Counted from the first letter of the stretch, positions 7,592 through 16,688 are shown. The stretch: 64,000 nucleotides of DNA from Flavobacterium sp. 245 (GCF_004362055.1 NZ_SNXB01000003.1:1-64000); one strand, 5' to 3'. Notes: generated by a model not told the origin, from the letters alone. Program-made: numbers and translations.

Positions 7592-8917
7592 ATGAACAAA
7601 ATACTTTCACTGTTTTTAATCATTTTTATCTTTCCAAAATGCTTTTCGCAAACATTAGAATCTCATAGAGAAAAAATTGAAACTGCAAAAACTGAATTAA
7701 AAGAAGCAAATAAAAATTTTAGCACTTGTATTGTAAAATCTGAAGTAAAACTTTGCGTTGATGAACTCAGTAAAAATGGTACAGATGAATATAAAAAATA
7801 CAGCATTGGTGGAATTCTTTATGAAATTGACGCCGACAAATCGTTTAAACTTCACGAAGAAGCTTATCTAGCTAATAAAAATGATCTAAATTTTGTTTTA
7901 GAATATGCAATTGAACTCCACAGAAAAGAAAAATATGCCGAAGCATCCAAACTTTATGAAAGATATTCTGAAAATCTTCCAAAAGACATAAGAGCCTATG
8001 TCTGGTTAAGTGATTGCTACATCAATACCGGAAAAATAGAAAAATCAATTCTAAATTGGGGCAAAGCAAATCACGCAGATAATCACATATCAATCGACAA
8101 TGCGATATACATTATTTACGGAAAAACAACACAAATCAAAACCAGAAGTGATTTAAGATCTGAGATTGAAAAAGGAAAAACTTCAAATTTTTATCCGTTA
8201 CTATTTTTAGATAAAAATTGGGAAACGGATTGGTGGAATACGCATACTCAAAAATATTTTTTAGACGAAGATCTTAAACTTGCTCAAACAAAACTGGGAG
8301 AAACAAATCCAGATTTTAAAATTTTGAAAGCCTATTTAAAAATAAAAGAGCTTGAGGAAATAGGGCAATCAGAAGAGATCAAAAAAGTTCTGATCGAAAA
8401 CAAGATCATTCTTGAAAACAATCCAATACCAGCTTTTGGAGAATTTTCATCTGATTTGCTTCGAATTTGCTTCATTAATAAACTTCTAAATGAGAATGAA
8501 TTTTATACGAAGCGTGGCAATGAATTATTAGACCTTGCAAAGAAAACAAAAGACAAAGATCTTCTAAATATATATGCTTATTTACAAGCATCGGTTAATG
8601 GAACTGTAAATCCTGAAATAGATAAATTAGGATGGAAAGAATTTAGAGACGAGCGATTTGCACAAAGCTATTTTTCGGCTAAAGCCAATGATCTAAGATA
8701 TGATGATATTGAATTAAATGAAGCCTTGGCAGATTTCCCAAATTCATCCTATTTATTTTGGCTGAAAGCAAAATGTGCAAAATTGGAAAACAAACCAGTA
8801 AGGCAAAATTTAATCGAATTGATAAAAAGAGAGTTCAAAACTCTTGGCACAGATCCGAATAAATATAGCTACAGACTTAAATCGTATATTGGTACATTAG
8901 CAATTGAAAAAGTATAA
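7592..8917 (+). CDS. Secreted TPR-like hypothetical protein
   Basis: The protein has 441 residues with a signal peptide (MNKILSLFLIIFIFPKCFSQ). The body is helical, with TPR-like pairs near residues 75-150 (NFVLEYAIELHRKEKYAEASKL, then DIRAYVWLSDCYINTGKIEKS). Two further helical stretches follow towards the C-terminus. It resembles no enzyme I know. It precedes the nuclease-like gene by 35 bp, but a functional link is not evident. Confidence 0.6.
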   Translation: MNKILSLFLIIFIFPKCFSQTLESHREKIETAKTELKEANKNFSTCIVKSEVKLCVDELSKNGTDEYKKYSIGGILYEIDADKSFKLHEEAYLANKNDLNFVLEYAIELHRKEKYAEASKLYERYSENLPKDIRAYVWLSDCYINTGKIEKSILNWGKANHADNHISIDNAIYIIYGKTTQIKTRSDLRSEIEKGKTSNFYPLLFLDKNWETDWWNTHTQKYFLDEDLKLAQTKLGETNPDFKILKAYLKIKELEEIGQSEEIKKVLIENKIILENNPIPAFGEFSSDLLRICFINKLLNENEFYTKRGNELLDLAKKTKDKDLLNIYAYLQASVNGTVNPEIDKLGWKEFRDERFAQSYFSAKANDLRYDDIELNEALADFPNSSYLFWLKAKCAKLENKPVRQNLIELIKREFKTLGTDPNKYSYRLKSYIGTLAIEKV

Positions 8918-8952
8918 ATAATAGCAAACTTCCGTTTAAAAATCTTAATCAA

Positions 8953-9666
8953 GTGAAACTCATAGCCTGGAATTGCAACATGGCATTCAGAAAGAAGGCA
9001 GAATTTATTCTGCCTTATAATCCTGATATTGTCGTAATTTCTGAGTGTGAAAGTCCTGAAAAATTAAAATTTCCAACAGAAATACAAGCCCCAAATGACA
9101 TTCTTTGGTACGGAACCAATCCGCATAAAGGAGTTGGTGTTTTTTCTTATAGTGATTATCAGTTTCAATTACTAGATTGCCACAATCCAGATTTCAAAAA
9201 CATTTTGCCAATAGCCGTTACGGGAGGAAAAGTTGATTTTACTTTATTTGCTGTCTGGGCAAATAATCCTGCTGATAAAGATGGCGCTTATGTAACGCAG
9301 GTCTGGAAAGCTATTAATTATTACGAAGATCTAATCAAAGAAACCAAAACCATTTTAATTGGCGATTTCAACAGCAATACGATTTGGGACAAACCGCGTC
9401 GAGAAGGAAACCATACAACGGTCGTAAATAAATTAGGAGAAAAGAGCATTTTTAGCACCTATCACAAATACTTCAATCAAATTCAAGGCAAAGAAGCACA
9501 TCCAACTTTATACATGTATCGCCACGAAAACAAGCCATATCATATGGATTATTGTTTTGCTTCAAATGATTTTATCGAAGTTTTAGAAAGCGTCGAAGTC
9601 GGAAATTATAAGGATTGGACTTTGTACAGCGATCACAAACCTTTAATAATTAAATTCAATATCTAA
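8953..9666 (+). CDS. Endonuclease/exonuclease/phosphatase-family protein
   Basis: This 237-residue protein has the EEP (DNase I-like) fold. Motifs in order are MKLIAWNCN at the N-terminus, PDIVVISECESP (metal-binding Glu), TILIGDFNSN (catalytic Asp/Asn) and the C-terminal SDHKPLIIKF (catalytic Asp-His). It begins with GTG, and no better ATG exists upstream of the conserved first strand. It is cytoplasmic, with no signal peptide. It is coupled to the methyltransferase gene (3-bp gap). Whether the substrate is DNA, RNA or a phosphoester cannot be told. Confidence 0.78.
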   Translation: MKLIAWNCNMAFRKKAEFILPYNPDIVVISECESPEKLKFPTEIQAPNDILWYGTNPHKGVGVFSYSDYQFQLLDCHNPDFKNILPIAVTGGKVDFTLFAVWANNPADKDGAYVTQVWKAINYYEDLIKETKTILIGDFNSNTIWDKPRREGNHTTVVNKLGEKSIFSTYHKYFNQIQGKEAHPTLYMYRHENKPYHMDYCFASNDFIEVLESVEVGNYKDWTLYSDHKPLIIKFNI

Positions 9667-9669
9667 ACC

Positions 9670-10290
9670 ATGAATAACTGGACCAAAAGATGGGACGATC
9701 GATACAGCAGTGAAGAATTTGCTTATGGCGAAGAACCCAACAATTATTTAAAAGAACAAATCGAACAACTAAATCCGGGATCTATTTTATTTCCTGCCGA
9801 AGGTGAAGGAAGAAATGCTATTTTTACGGCAAAATTAGGTTGGAAAGTTTCGGCTTTTGATATTAGTGAAGAAGGCAGAAACAAAGCATTGAAACTTGCA
9901 GAAAGCAATAAAGTTTCAATTGATTATCAAGTTGGAGAATTAGAAACGTTAGATTTTGAGGAAGGGCAATTTGATGCAATTGCTTTGATTTATGCGCACT
10001 TTCCAGCAGAAATTAAATCGGATATTCACAAACAGCTGGATCAATTATTACGCAAGGACGGAATTATTATTTTTGAAGCTTTCAGTAAAAAGCATTTAGA
10101 ATATCTTGCGATAAATGATAAAGTTGGCGGACCAAAAGATATCGAATCGCTTTTTTCAATCGAAGAAATAAAAAGTGATTTTCCGAATTATGAAATCATC
10201 GAATTGGAAGAAAAAGAAATCGAATTAAACGAAGGTTTATTCCATAATGGAACAGGTTCTGTAATTCGATTTATAGGTAGGAAAAAATAA
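9670..10290 (+). CDS. Class I SAM-dependent methyltransferase (TehB/thiopurine type)
   Basis: The protein has 206 residues. The N-terminal [20 protein letters not shown] is typical of the TehB/thiopurine-methyltransferase-like group. It is followed by the SAM-binding motif [14 protein letters not shown] (about 39-52), the acidic loop [10 protein letters not shown] and the post-I motif [12 protein letters not shown]. It is likely to methylate a small molecule or metalloid. It is translationally close to the EEP gene and converges with the FNR-like regulator. Confidence 0.8.
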   Translation: MNNWTKRWDDRYSSEEFAYGEEPNNYLKEQIEQLNPGSILFPAEGEGRNAIFTAKLGWKVSAFDISEEGRNKALKLAESNKVSIDYQVGELETLDFEEGQFDAIALIYAHFPAEIKSDIHKQLDQLLRKDGIIIFEAFSKKHLEYLAINDKVGGPKDIESLFSIEEIKSDFPNYEIIELEEKEIELNEGLFHNGTGSVIRFIGRKK

Positions 10291-10304
10291 GTATTTGTAC
10301 GTAT
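10287..10304. promoter_or_regulatory. ATAAGTA/TACGTAT heptamer pair at a convergent 3' end
   Basis: ATAAGTA (10287-10293) and TACGTAT (10298-10304) are spaced by 4 bp and overlap the methyltransferase stop codon. The half-sites match those upstream of the nitrate genes, but the position between two 3' ends makes a promoter role unlikely. Confidence 0.25.
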
Positions 10305-10310
10305 CCATTT

Positions 10311-10345
10311 TAACAGATAGAAACATAGCTATTCTCTATGTGTTA
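10311..10345. terminator. Weak hairpin between convergent genes
   Basis: TAACAGATAG and CTATGTGTTA pair with one mismatch and a smaller internal ATAG/CTAT stem. There is no T-run. It may end both convergent transcripts. Confidence 0.35.
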
Positions 10346-10352
10346 GAAAACC

Positions 10353-11057
10353 TTAAAAATATTTATGCTCCATAATTTCAGAACGTAATTCCTCAACATC
10401 TAAAATCCCAATTCGTTTTCCAACCGTTTTTATCAAAGCTTCTTTTTTAAGACTCGAAATTACTCGAATAGCTTGCTCTTCAGTTGTTCCGGCAAAATCG
10501 GCAATTTCTTTTCGGGAAAGATCAATATCAATTAAACCATTGATTTGCCCAAACTTGCGGTGAATATAAAGCAATAAATCAACCACGCGCTCACGAACAT
10601 TCATGTGCGCGATTTTACGAATATTGTTTTCGCTTTTGTTTAATTCATCAGCATAAAACAACATTAAAGCATAAGTGAATTCTGGAATCTGTTTTAAAAT
10701 TTCTAGCATAGTGTCATTGCTGAAATTACACAAAACAGTATCTTCTAATGCGTAAGCGCCAATTAAGTACTTTTTTCCAGTTCCAAATCCACGAAAGCCG
10801 ATAATATCTCCATTCTTTGTCAAACGAACAATTTGTTCGCGTCCGTTTATTCCTGTTTTTACTGTTTTCGCTTTTCCTTTACAGATAAAATAAAGTCCCT
10901 GCAAAGCGGAACCTTCCACAATAAATTGCTCTGATTTTTTTATGACTATATTCTGTTTCTTAGAAACATAAGTATTCATTTCCTCTAAATGCTGGTGCTT
11001 CTTGATAAAACAATTTTCATTGGCACAAGAATAACAAACGGTTTGCTCCTCTTTCAT
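10353..11057 (-). CDS. FNR-like Crp-family regulator with four cluster cysteines
   Basis: The protein has 234 residues: cyclic-nucleotide-binding fold at about 25-150 and winged HTH at about 165-225 (LSRKEIADFAGTTEEQAIR). N-terminal cysteines C8, C11 and C16 and an internal C110 (ALEDTVLCNF) line up with C20, C23, C29 and C122 of E. coli FNR (ALETSMVCEI). An oxygen-labile [4Fe-4S] cluster is therefore plausible. In the recognition helix the Glu and Arg of FNR are kept, but its Ser is Ile, so the half-site may differ slightly from TTGAT. It is divergent from the nitrate reductase gene, which it may control under low oxygen. Confidence 0.82.
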   Translation of the reverse strand: MKEEQTVCYSCANENCFIKKHQHLEEMNTYVSKKQNIVIKKSEQFIVEGSALQGLYFICKGKAKTVKTGINGREQIVRLTKNGDIIGFRGFGTGKKYLIGAYALEDTVLCNFSNDTMLEILKQIPEFTYALMLFYADELNKSENNIRKIAHMNVRERVVDLLLYIHRKFGQINGLIDIDLSRKEIADFAGTTEEQAIRVISSLKKEALIKTVGKRIGILDVEELRSEIMEHKYF

Positions 11058-11140
11058 GAGTCCTAATTTTTATCTGATTAAAAAACTAATTTCTTGTTGC
11101 TCATTTCATTGCATCAAAAATAAAAAAATAAATTCAAAAA

Positions 11141-11168
11141 ATAAGTATTTATACGTAAAAATACTTAT
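11141..11168. promoter_or_regulatory. 28-bp near-perfect palindrome upstream of nitrate reductase
   Basis: The site runs from ATAAGTA (11141-11147) to TACTTAT (11162-11168), with TACGTAA in the middle. 13 of 14 base pairs of the dyad are kept. A further ATAAGTG lies at 11175-11181 and a GTGATTT/AAATCAC dyad at 11179-11196. The cluster sits in the 176-bp divergent promoter region. The heptamers fit NarL half-sites. Confidence 0.6.
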
Positions 11169-11233
11169 TTTTGTATAAGTGATTTATCTAAATCACTACA
11201 GATTCAGGAAATAGCATCTAAAAAAGAACTGTA

Positions 11234-14200
11234 ATGCAAAATACCAAAATCAAAACTACCTGTTCGTATTGCGGCGTTGGCTGTGGCATAATCGTGACCA
11301 ACGATGCCAAAAATGGCGTTATGGTAGAAGGTGACAAAGATCATCCGGTAAATAAAGGAATGTTATGTTCAAAAGGAATGAATTTGCATTACGTAGTCAA
11401 CGATACTTCTGACCGAATTTTATATCCCGAAATGCGAGGCAGTAAATCATATCCGCTGGAACGCGTAAGCTGGGATACTGCACTTGACCGCGCCGCTGCA
11501 GTTTTTTCTTCCATTATAAAAAAACATGGGCCAGACAGCGTTGGATTTTATATTTCAGGACAATGTTTAACAGAGGAATATTACTTAGTAAACAAACTCG
11601 TAAAAGGTTTTTTGAAAACAAATAATATCGATACCAATTCAAGGCTTTGTATGAGTTCTGCTGTTGTAGGCTATAAAAAAACCTTTGGAGAAGATTCTGT
11701 TCCAATTGCTTACGATGATATTGAACTTGCTGATACATTTTTAATAACAGGCGCAAATCCGGCTTGGTGTCACCCTATTCTTTTCAGAAGAATTGAAAAA
11801 CACAAAGAGAAAAATCCAAAAATAAAAATAATCGTAATTGATCCAAGGCGAACAGATACTGCCGCTTTCGCCGATTTACATTTACAGATTATTCCGGGTT
11901 CAGACATTATTTTATATCATGCCATTGCCAGACGCATAATCGAAAAAGGTTACGTAGATCATGATTTTGTTAAAAATAACGCAGAGAATTTCAAACAATA
12001 TAAAGATTTAGTTTTAGGCACTTCACTTGAAAAAGCTTCAAAACTTTGCGGCATTTCTGTAAACGATATTAAACTCGCCGCTGACATTATTGGAAAAGCA
12101 AAAGGTTTTATTTCACTTTGGGCGATGGGATTGAATCAAAGTGCCGTTGGAGTTGATAAAAATACGGCTTTATTGAATTTATCTTTATTAACGGGACAAG
12201 TTGGTAAGCCAGGTTCAGGGCCATTTTCCTTAACGGGTCAGCCCAACGCAATGGGTGGTCGCGAAGTAGGCGGCATGGCAACACTTTTAGCTGCGCACAA
12301 AGACATTGCCAATCCAACACATCGAAAAGAAGTAGCTGATTTTTGGGGCGTTGACGAAATTTCAGATAAACCAGGTTTAACGGCAACAGAAATGTTTGAA
12401 GCTCTCGAATCAGGAAAAATGAAAGCTGTTTGGATTATCTGTACAAATCCGTTAGTCAGTTTGCCAGATTCTCGAAAAATTGAAAAAGCACTTCAAAATG
12501 CCAAATTTGTTGTCGTTCAGGATATTTCGCATAATGCCGATACAGCAAAATACGCCGATTTGCTTTTGCCCGCTGCCGGATGGCTGGAAAAAGAAGGAAC
12601 GATGACCAATTCTGAACGTCGTATTTCTTATTTGCCAAAAGGAATCAATGCACCGGGAGAAGCGCTTCCAGATATTGAAATTTTAATTCGTTTTGCTCAA
12701 AAGATGAATTTCAATGGCTTCAATTTCAACAGCGCCGAAGAAATATATAAAGAACATTGCGCACTTACTAAAGGTACTAATATCGATATTTCGTTCTTAA
12801 ATTATAATCGTTTAAAAACCGAAGGAACGTTTCAATGGCCTGTTCCAGATTATGGACATCCTGGAACACCAAGATTATTCACCGATAAAAAATTCTATAC
12901 GCCTTCTGGAAAAGCGATTTTTAATCTGCCTGTATCAATCGAAAATACGTCGGTACAGCCAAATGCTCAATTTCCGTTTATTTTAACCACCGGAAGAATT
13001 CGCGATCAATGGCATACGATGACGAAAACCGGAAAAGTATCAAGATTATTAACTCATATTCCGAGTCCGGTTTTAGAAATAAATCCGATTGATGCTTTTA
13101 AAAATGAGATAAAAAACGGCGATATCGTTACGGTTACAAGCAAAAATGGCGAAGTTCGAGTAAAAGCAAAAGTTACAGATTCCATAAAGGAGAAAGTTGT
13201 TTTTTTGCCAATGCATTGGGGAAAACAGCTTGAAAATGATTTAAATAGAACCAATAATTTAACCAATACGGTTGTTGATCCAATTTCAAAAGAACCTGAC
13301 TTTAAATTCACCACCGTTTCGATTACTAAATATGTAAAACCTTTTCAGAAAATCGCCATCGTTGGCGCCGGCGCCGCTTCTTTCCGATTCATTCAAAACT
13401 ATCGGGAATTCAACACAACCGATGAAATTATAGTTTTCTCGAATGAAGCAAATCCATTTTACAACCGTGTTTTGCTTCCCGAATACATGACGGGAGAATT
13501 CTCTTGGGAACAACTTTTAAAAGTAAAAGACGGCGAAGCTTTCAATAAATTAAAAATTACCATGAAAGCCGGAGTGGCGATTAATAAAGTCGACACCAGC
13601 AAAAAGACAATTATAGACAGCCAAGGTGAAATTCATACTTTTGATTCGTTGATTTTAGCCACCGGAAGCCGACCGTTTATTCCAGAAAACGCACAACTTC
13701 ATCTTCCGGGCCGATTTACAGTTAGAAAAAAAGAAGATGCCGACCGATTAAAAAAACACTTAGACAGCACGAATCTTCCGCCAGAAGAACAGCATGTGGT
13801 GATTATTGGAGGCGGATTGCTAGGACTGGAATTGGCCGCCGCTTTAAAACATAAAAAAGTAAAAACAACTATTGTGCAGCGCGCTTCCCGCTTAATGGAA
13901 CGTCAACTGGACCGAATTTCAAGTAAATTATTGGCTGAGGAAGTACAGCTTCGTGATATTCAAATTTATTTTGATAATGAAGTAAGCACCGTTTTTGAAA
14001 CTGATAATCCAAATGAAATTGAAATTGCCTTAAAAAGTGGTAAAATCATTACGGCAAACGCGATTGTATATACCATTGGAACGATTCCGAATATTGAAAT
14101 TGCACGCGAAAGCGGTTTATCCTGCGGACGTGGCGTAAAAGTGAATCAGTATTTACAAACTTCAAATCCTGATATTTTTGCCATTGGCGAAATAGCCGAA

Positions 14201-14752
14201 TTCAACAACAAATTATTCGGAATCACATCTGCCGCCGAAGAACAAGCCGATATTCTGGCAAATTTTTTAGCCGGCGACATCAGCAGTTATTACAAGGGTT
14301 CTATTTTGATGAATATTCTAAAATTAGAAGACATCAACCTTTGCAGTATTGGCGATATTGAAATTCCAGAAAATGACGATTCCTATGAAGAAATTGTTTT
14401 TGCCGATTTGAAAAAACGTTATTATAAAAAATGTATCGTAAAAGATGATCTTTTAGTTGGTGCCATCTTAATGGGCGATAAAAACGAATTTGCCGAATTT
14501 AAAACCATGATTGAAAGCAAAATCGAATTATCAGACAAACGAAATACACTTTTGAGAGGAAGCTCTAATGCAAAACCGGTTTTAGGAAAATTAGTCTGCT
14601 CCTGCAGTCAAGTTGGCGCCGGAAACATCGAAGAAACCATCAAAAGCGGTGTAAGCGATTTTACCGATTTATGTAAAAATACCGGCGCAGGATTAGGATG
14701 CGGAAGCTGTAAAACTGAGGTTAAGGAGATATTGGCGAAGTGTAAAATTTAG
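11234..14752 (+). CDS. Single-chain assimilatory nitrate reductase: NasA-type Mo domain fused to FAD/NAD reductase and BFD domains
   Basis: This is a 1172-residue cytoplasmic fusion. Residues 1 to about 680 are a NasA/NarB-type Mo-bis-MGD subunit, with [4Fe-4S] ligands C10, C13, C17 and C45, the Mo-ligand Cys139 in SRLCMSSAV, and GQPNAMGGREVGG for MGD. From about 700 an NirB-like FAD/NAD(P) reductase starts (IAIVGAGAASF; second nucleotide fold HVVIIGGGLLGLELAAAL near 855). The last 55 residues are a BFD-type [2Fe-2S] domain (LVCSCSQVG, then CKNTGAGLGCGSCK). Electrons would flow NAD(P)H-FAD-[2Fe-2S]-[4Fe-4S]-Mo, reducing nitrate to nitrite without a separate reductase subunit. A NarL-like palindrome lies in its promoter. 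Confidence 0.88.
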   Translation: MQNTKIKTTCSYCGVGCGIIVTNDAKNGVMVEGDKDHPVNKGMLCSKGMNLHYVVNDTSDRILYPEMRGSKSYPLERVSWDTALDRAAAVFSSIIKKHGPDSVGFYISGQCLTEEYYLVNKLVKGFLKTNNIDTNSRLCMSSAVVGYKKTFGEDSVPIAYDDIELADTFLITGANPAWCHPILFRRIEKHKEKNPKIKIIVIDPRRTDTAAFADLHLQIIPGSDIILYHAIARRIIEKGYVDHDFVKNNAENFKQYKDLVLGTSLEKASKLCGISVNDIKLAADIIGKAKGFISLWAMGLNQSAVGVDKNTALLNLSLLTGQVGKPGSGPFSLTGQPNAMGGREVGGMATLLAAHKDIANPTHRKEVADFWGVDEISDKPGLTATEMFEALESGKMKAVWIICTNPLVSLPDSRKIEKALQNAKFVVVQDISHNADTAKYADLLLPAAGWLEKEGTMTNSERRISYLPKGINAPGEALPDIEILIRFAQKMNFNGFNFNSAEEIYKEHCALTKGTNIDISFLNYNRLKTEGTFQWPVPDYGHPGTPRLFTDKKFYTPSGKAIFNLPVSIENTSVQPNAQFPFILTTGRIRDQWHTMTKTGKVSRLLTHIPSPVLEINPIDAFKNEIKNGDIVTVTSKNGEVRVKAKVTDSIKEKVVFLPMHWGKQLENDLNRTNNLTNTVVDPISKEPDFKFTTVSITKYVKPFQKIAIVGAGAASFRFIQNYREFNTTDEIIVFSNEANPFYNRVLLPEYMTGEFSWEQLLKVKDGEAFNKLKITMKAGVAINKVDTSKKTIIDSQGEIHTFDSLILATGSRPFIPENAQLHLPGRFTVRKKEDADRLKKHLDSTNLPPEEQHVVIIGGGLLGLELAAALKHKKVKTTIVQRASRLMERQLDRISSKLLAEEVQLRDIQIYFDNEVSTVFETDNPNEIEIALKSGKIITANAIVYTIGTIPNIEIARESGLSCGRGVKVNQYLQTSNPDIFAIGEIAEFNNKLFGITSAAEEQADILANFLAGDISSYYKGSILMNILKLEDINLCSIGDIEIPENDDSYEEIVFADLKKRYYKKCIVKDDLLVGAILMGDKNEFAEFKTMIESKIELSDKRNTLLRGSSNAKPVLGKLVCSCSQVGAGNIEETIKSGVSDFTDLCKNTGAGLGCGSCKTEVKEILAKCKI

Positions 14753-14755
14753 TTT

Positions 14756-14835
14756 CTTTTGTTTCAGGTTTCACGTTTCAAGTTGTTGGAACGTAGTAAA
14801 CTTGAAACAAAGAAAACCTGAAACCTGAAACAAAA
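14756..14835. repeat. GTTTCAAG-type inverted repeat
   Basis: GTTTCAGGTTTCACGTTTCAAGTT is followed after about 24 nt by an approximately inverted copy (AACTTGAAACAAAG, AACCTGAAACCTGAAAC). The same GTTTCAxG words form satellites at 16405 and 23322 and another inverted pair at 29341. Confidence 0.6.
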
Positions 14836-14844
14836 AGAAAAAAA

Positions 14845-16275
14845 ATGGAACTAACAAGATTAATAATAAAAGGAGGCGTTATTTCGCCGGGAGAATTGCG
14901 AGAAGTAATAAATATTGCTTTAGATGAAGGTCTGGATTCTATTTCTTTTGGTTCAAGACAGGATATTATTTTTCCGAAAGGTTTTAAATCTTTGGACAAA
15001 ACAACTTTGGGCAAACATCATTTTGTGTATCCAGATCAAAAAAGTGGGAATAATATCGTTTCTTCTTATGTATCGACGGATATTTTCAGAAATACAAACT
15101 GGCTAACCGGAAATCGATTTTTATATATTTTGGAAGAATTTAAAGAACAGCCAAAACTAAAAGTCAACATAACCGATCCAAAACAGCAGTTAGTTCCTTT
15201 ATTTACAGGACATTTAAATTTTATCGCTTCAGAGCACGAAGATTATTGGTACTTATATATTCGACTTCCAAAATGGGAGAAAATGGAGGTTTATCCCGTT
15301 TTGATTTACAGCTGGGACTTGGCCAAAATTTATTATGAAATTGAAAAAATCTCCCAAGAAGATTCGATCGATATCGAAATGCTTTTTACGATAGTAAGTG
15401 AAGCTTTGGACACCAATAACCGAACAATTGATAAACCGCTGAATATTCCGTTTTATCCCTTCCCCTATTACGAAGGCATGAACCGAATGGGAATTGATCA
15501 ATATTGGCTGGGACTTTATTGGAGAAACAATTTATATGATCTAGATTTTCTAAAAGAAATGTGCGACTTATGTTTTGAATGCAAAATCGGGAAAATATGT
15601 ATTACGCCGTGGAAATCATTCATCATCAAAGGAATTCCGAAAGACAGAAAACTCGAATGGGAAAAATTCTTAGGAAAACGTGGCATCAACGTTCGTCATT
15701 CTTTATTGGAATTAAACTGGCATTTGCCTGTGGCGATGGAATGGGCACTTAATCTTAAAACTTTTTTGGTTCGTACGCTCGATCAATTTGACATCAGTAC
15801 TTACGGACTGAATTTCGGAATTTCAGAATACAATCGCGACGGGCATTATTTCACATCGATTGTTATTGAAAAAAATGAACTTCCAGCCGCTTTAGAATCC
15901 ATTAAAATCAGAGATACTTATAATGTTTTGTTTGCGAAAAATTTCGACCCAAATACACGAGAATACATTGTTCATTCACAAGACATTGACAAACTTGAAC
16001 TGCCAACAATTTTAATCGAATTAAGCCGAAAATATTTCGACGAACTCGGAAATTCAACTACAGAAACAATCAAAAACACCCAGAAAAAAGAAAAACCACA
16101 ATTAGACATTTATCAATGCCAAGAATGTTTAACACTTTATAAACCTGAATACGGAGATGAAAGTCGAGGTATTCCAAAAGGCATTTTGTTTACAGATCTA
16201 GACGAAAATTATTGTTGTTCGCTATGTGAAGCCCCAAAAAGCAACTTCAAGATTTTAGAGATTGTAAAGAATTAA
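14845..16275 (+). CDS. Sulfite/nitrite-reductase-like protein with C-terminal rubredoxin
   Basis: The protein has 476 residues. The N-terminal segment LIIKGGVISPGELREV to SRQDIIFPKG (6-46) is a NIR/SIR ferredoxin-like half domain. A second half domain follows at about 235-275 (YWLGLYWRNNLYDLDFL, then ICITPWKSFIIKGIP). Where family members have the first pair of [4Fe-4S]-siroheme cysteines (CPG-x-P-x-C), this protein reads NWHLPVAM, so the ligands are gone. The last 55 residues are a rubredoxin (YQCQECLTLYKPEYGD, then CCSLCEAP; CxxC pairs). It lies 92 bp after the nitrate reductase and probably serves the same pathway, perhaps as electron carrier. A true siroheme nitrite reductase function is doubtful. 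Confidence 0.75.
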   Translation: MELTRLIIKGGVISPGELREVINIALDEGLDSISFGSRQDIIFPKGFKSLDKTTLGKHHFVYPDQKSGNNIVSSYVSTDIFRNTNWLTGNRFLYILEEFKEQPKLKVNITDPKQQLVPLFTGHLNFIASEHEDYWYLYIRLPKWEKMEVYPVLIYSWDLAKIYYEIEKISQEDSIDIEMLFTIVSEALDTNNRTIDKPLNIPFYPFPYYEGMNRMGIDQYWLGLYWRNNLYDLDFLKEMCDLCFECKIGKICITPWKSFIIKGIPKDRKLEWEKFLGKRGINVRHSLLELNWHLPVAMEWALNLKTFLVRTLDQFDISTYGLNFGISEYNRDGHYFTSIVIEKNELPAALESIKIRDTYNVLFAKNFDPNTREYIVHSQDIDKLELPTILIELSRKYFDELGNSTTETIKNTQKKEKPQLDIYQCQECLTLYKPEYGDESRGIPKGILFTDLDENYCCSLCEAPKSNFKILEIVKN

Positions 16276-16294
16276 AATTTTCAGCATAATTATT

Positions 16295-16380
16295 AGGAGC
16301 ATATTCCTGCTGTCCGCTGTATCTTTTGTGCCGAACCCCGGCACAAAAGGATGCCGCTCCCATCAGGGCTAGGGCACTCT
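16295..16380. repeat. Dispersed GGAGCATATTCC...GCCGCTCCCATC repeat with hairpin
   Basis: The segment begins GGAGCATATTCCTGCTGTCC, has the hairpin TTTTGTGCCGaaccCCGGCACAAAA near 16324-16350, and ends GATGCCGCTCCCATCAGGGC. It looks like the GGAGC...GCTCC intergenic element common in Flavobacterium genomes (from memory). It is not coding. Confidence 0.5.
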
Positions 16381-16404
16381 TTTTCATAAGAACTTATTTG
16401 GAAT

Positions 16405-16688
16405 GTTTCAAGTTTCAAGTTTCAAGTTTCAAGTTTCAAGTTTCAAGTTTCAAGTTTCAAGTTTCAAGTTTCATCTTGCATCTTACATCTTACATCTTAC
16501 ATCTTACATCTTGCATCTTGCATCTTGCATCTTACATCTTACATCTTACATCTTACATCTTGCATCTTGCATCTTGCATCTTACATCTTGCATCTTACAT
16601 CTTACATCTTGCATCTTACATTTTACATTTTACATTTTACATTTTACATTTTACATTTTACATCTTACATCTTGCATCTTACATCTTT
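16405..16688. repeat. Heptanucleotide satellite: GTTTCAA x9 then CATCTTA/G x31
   Basis: Nine perfect GTTTCAA units (16405-16467) merge through one hybrid unit into 31 units of CATCTTG, CATCTTA or CATTTTA ending at 16688. The period is strictly 7 bp throughout. Open frames here are a by-product of the repeat (a 7-residue period encoded by 21 bp) and are not genes. Confidence 0.95.

Noticed and set aside
10287..10304. Heptamer pair as promoter element
   Set aside because: It lies between two converging 3' ends, so it has no gene to control; kept only as a low-confidence site.
12108..12386. Minus-strand frames inside the nitrate reductase gene
   Set aside because: They are shadows of a strongly conserved coding sequence, without start context or domain.
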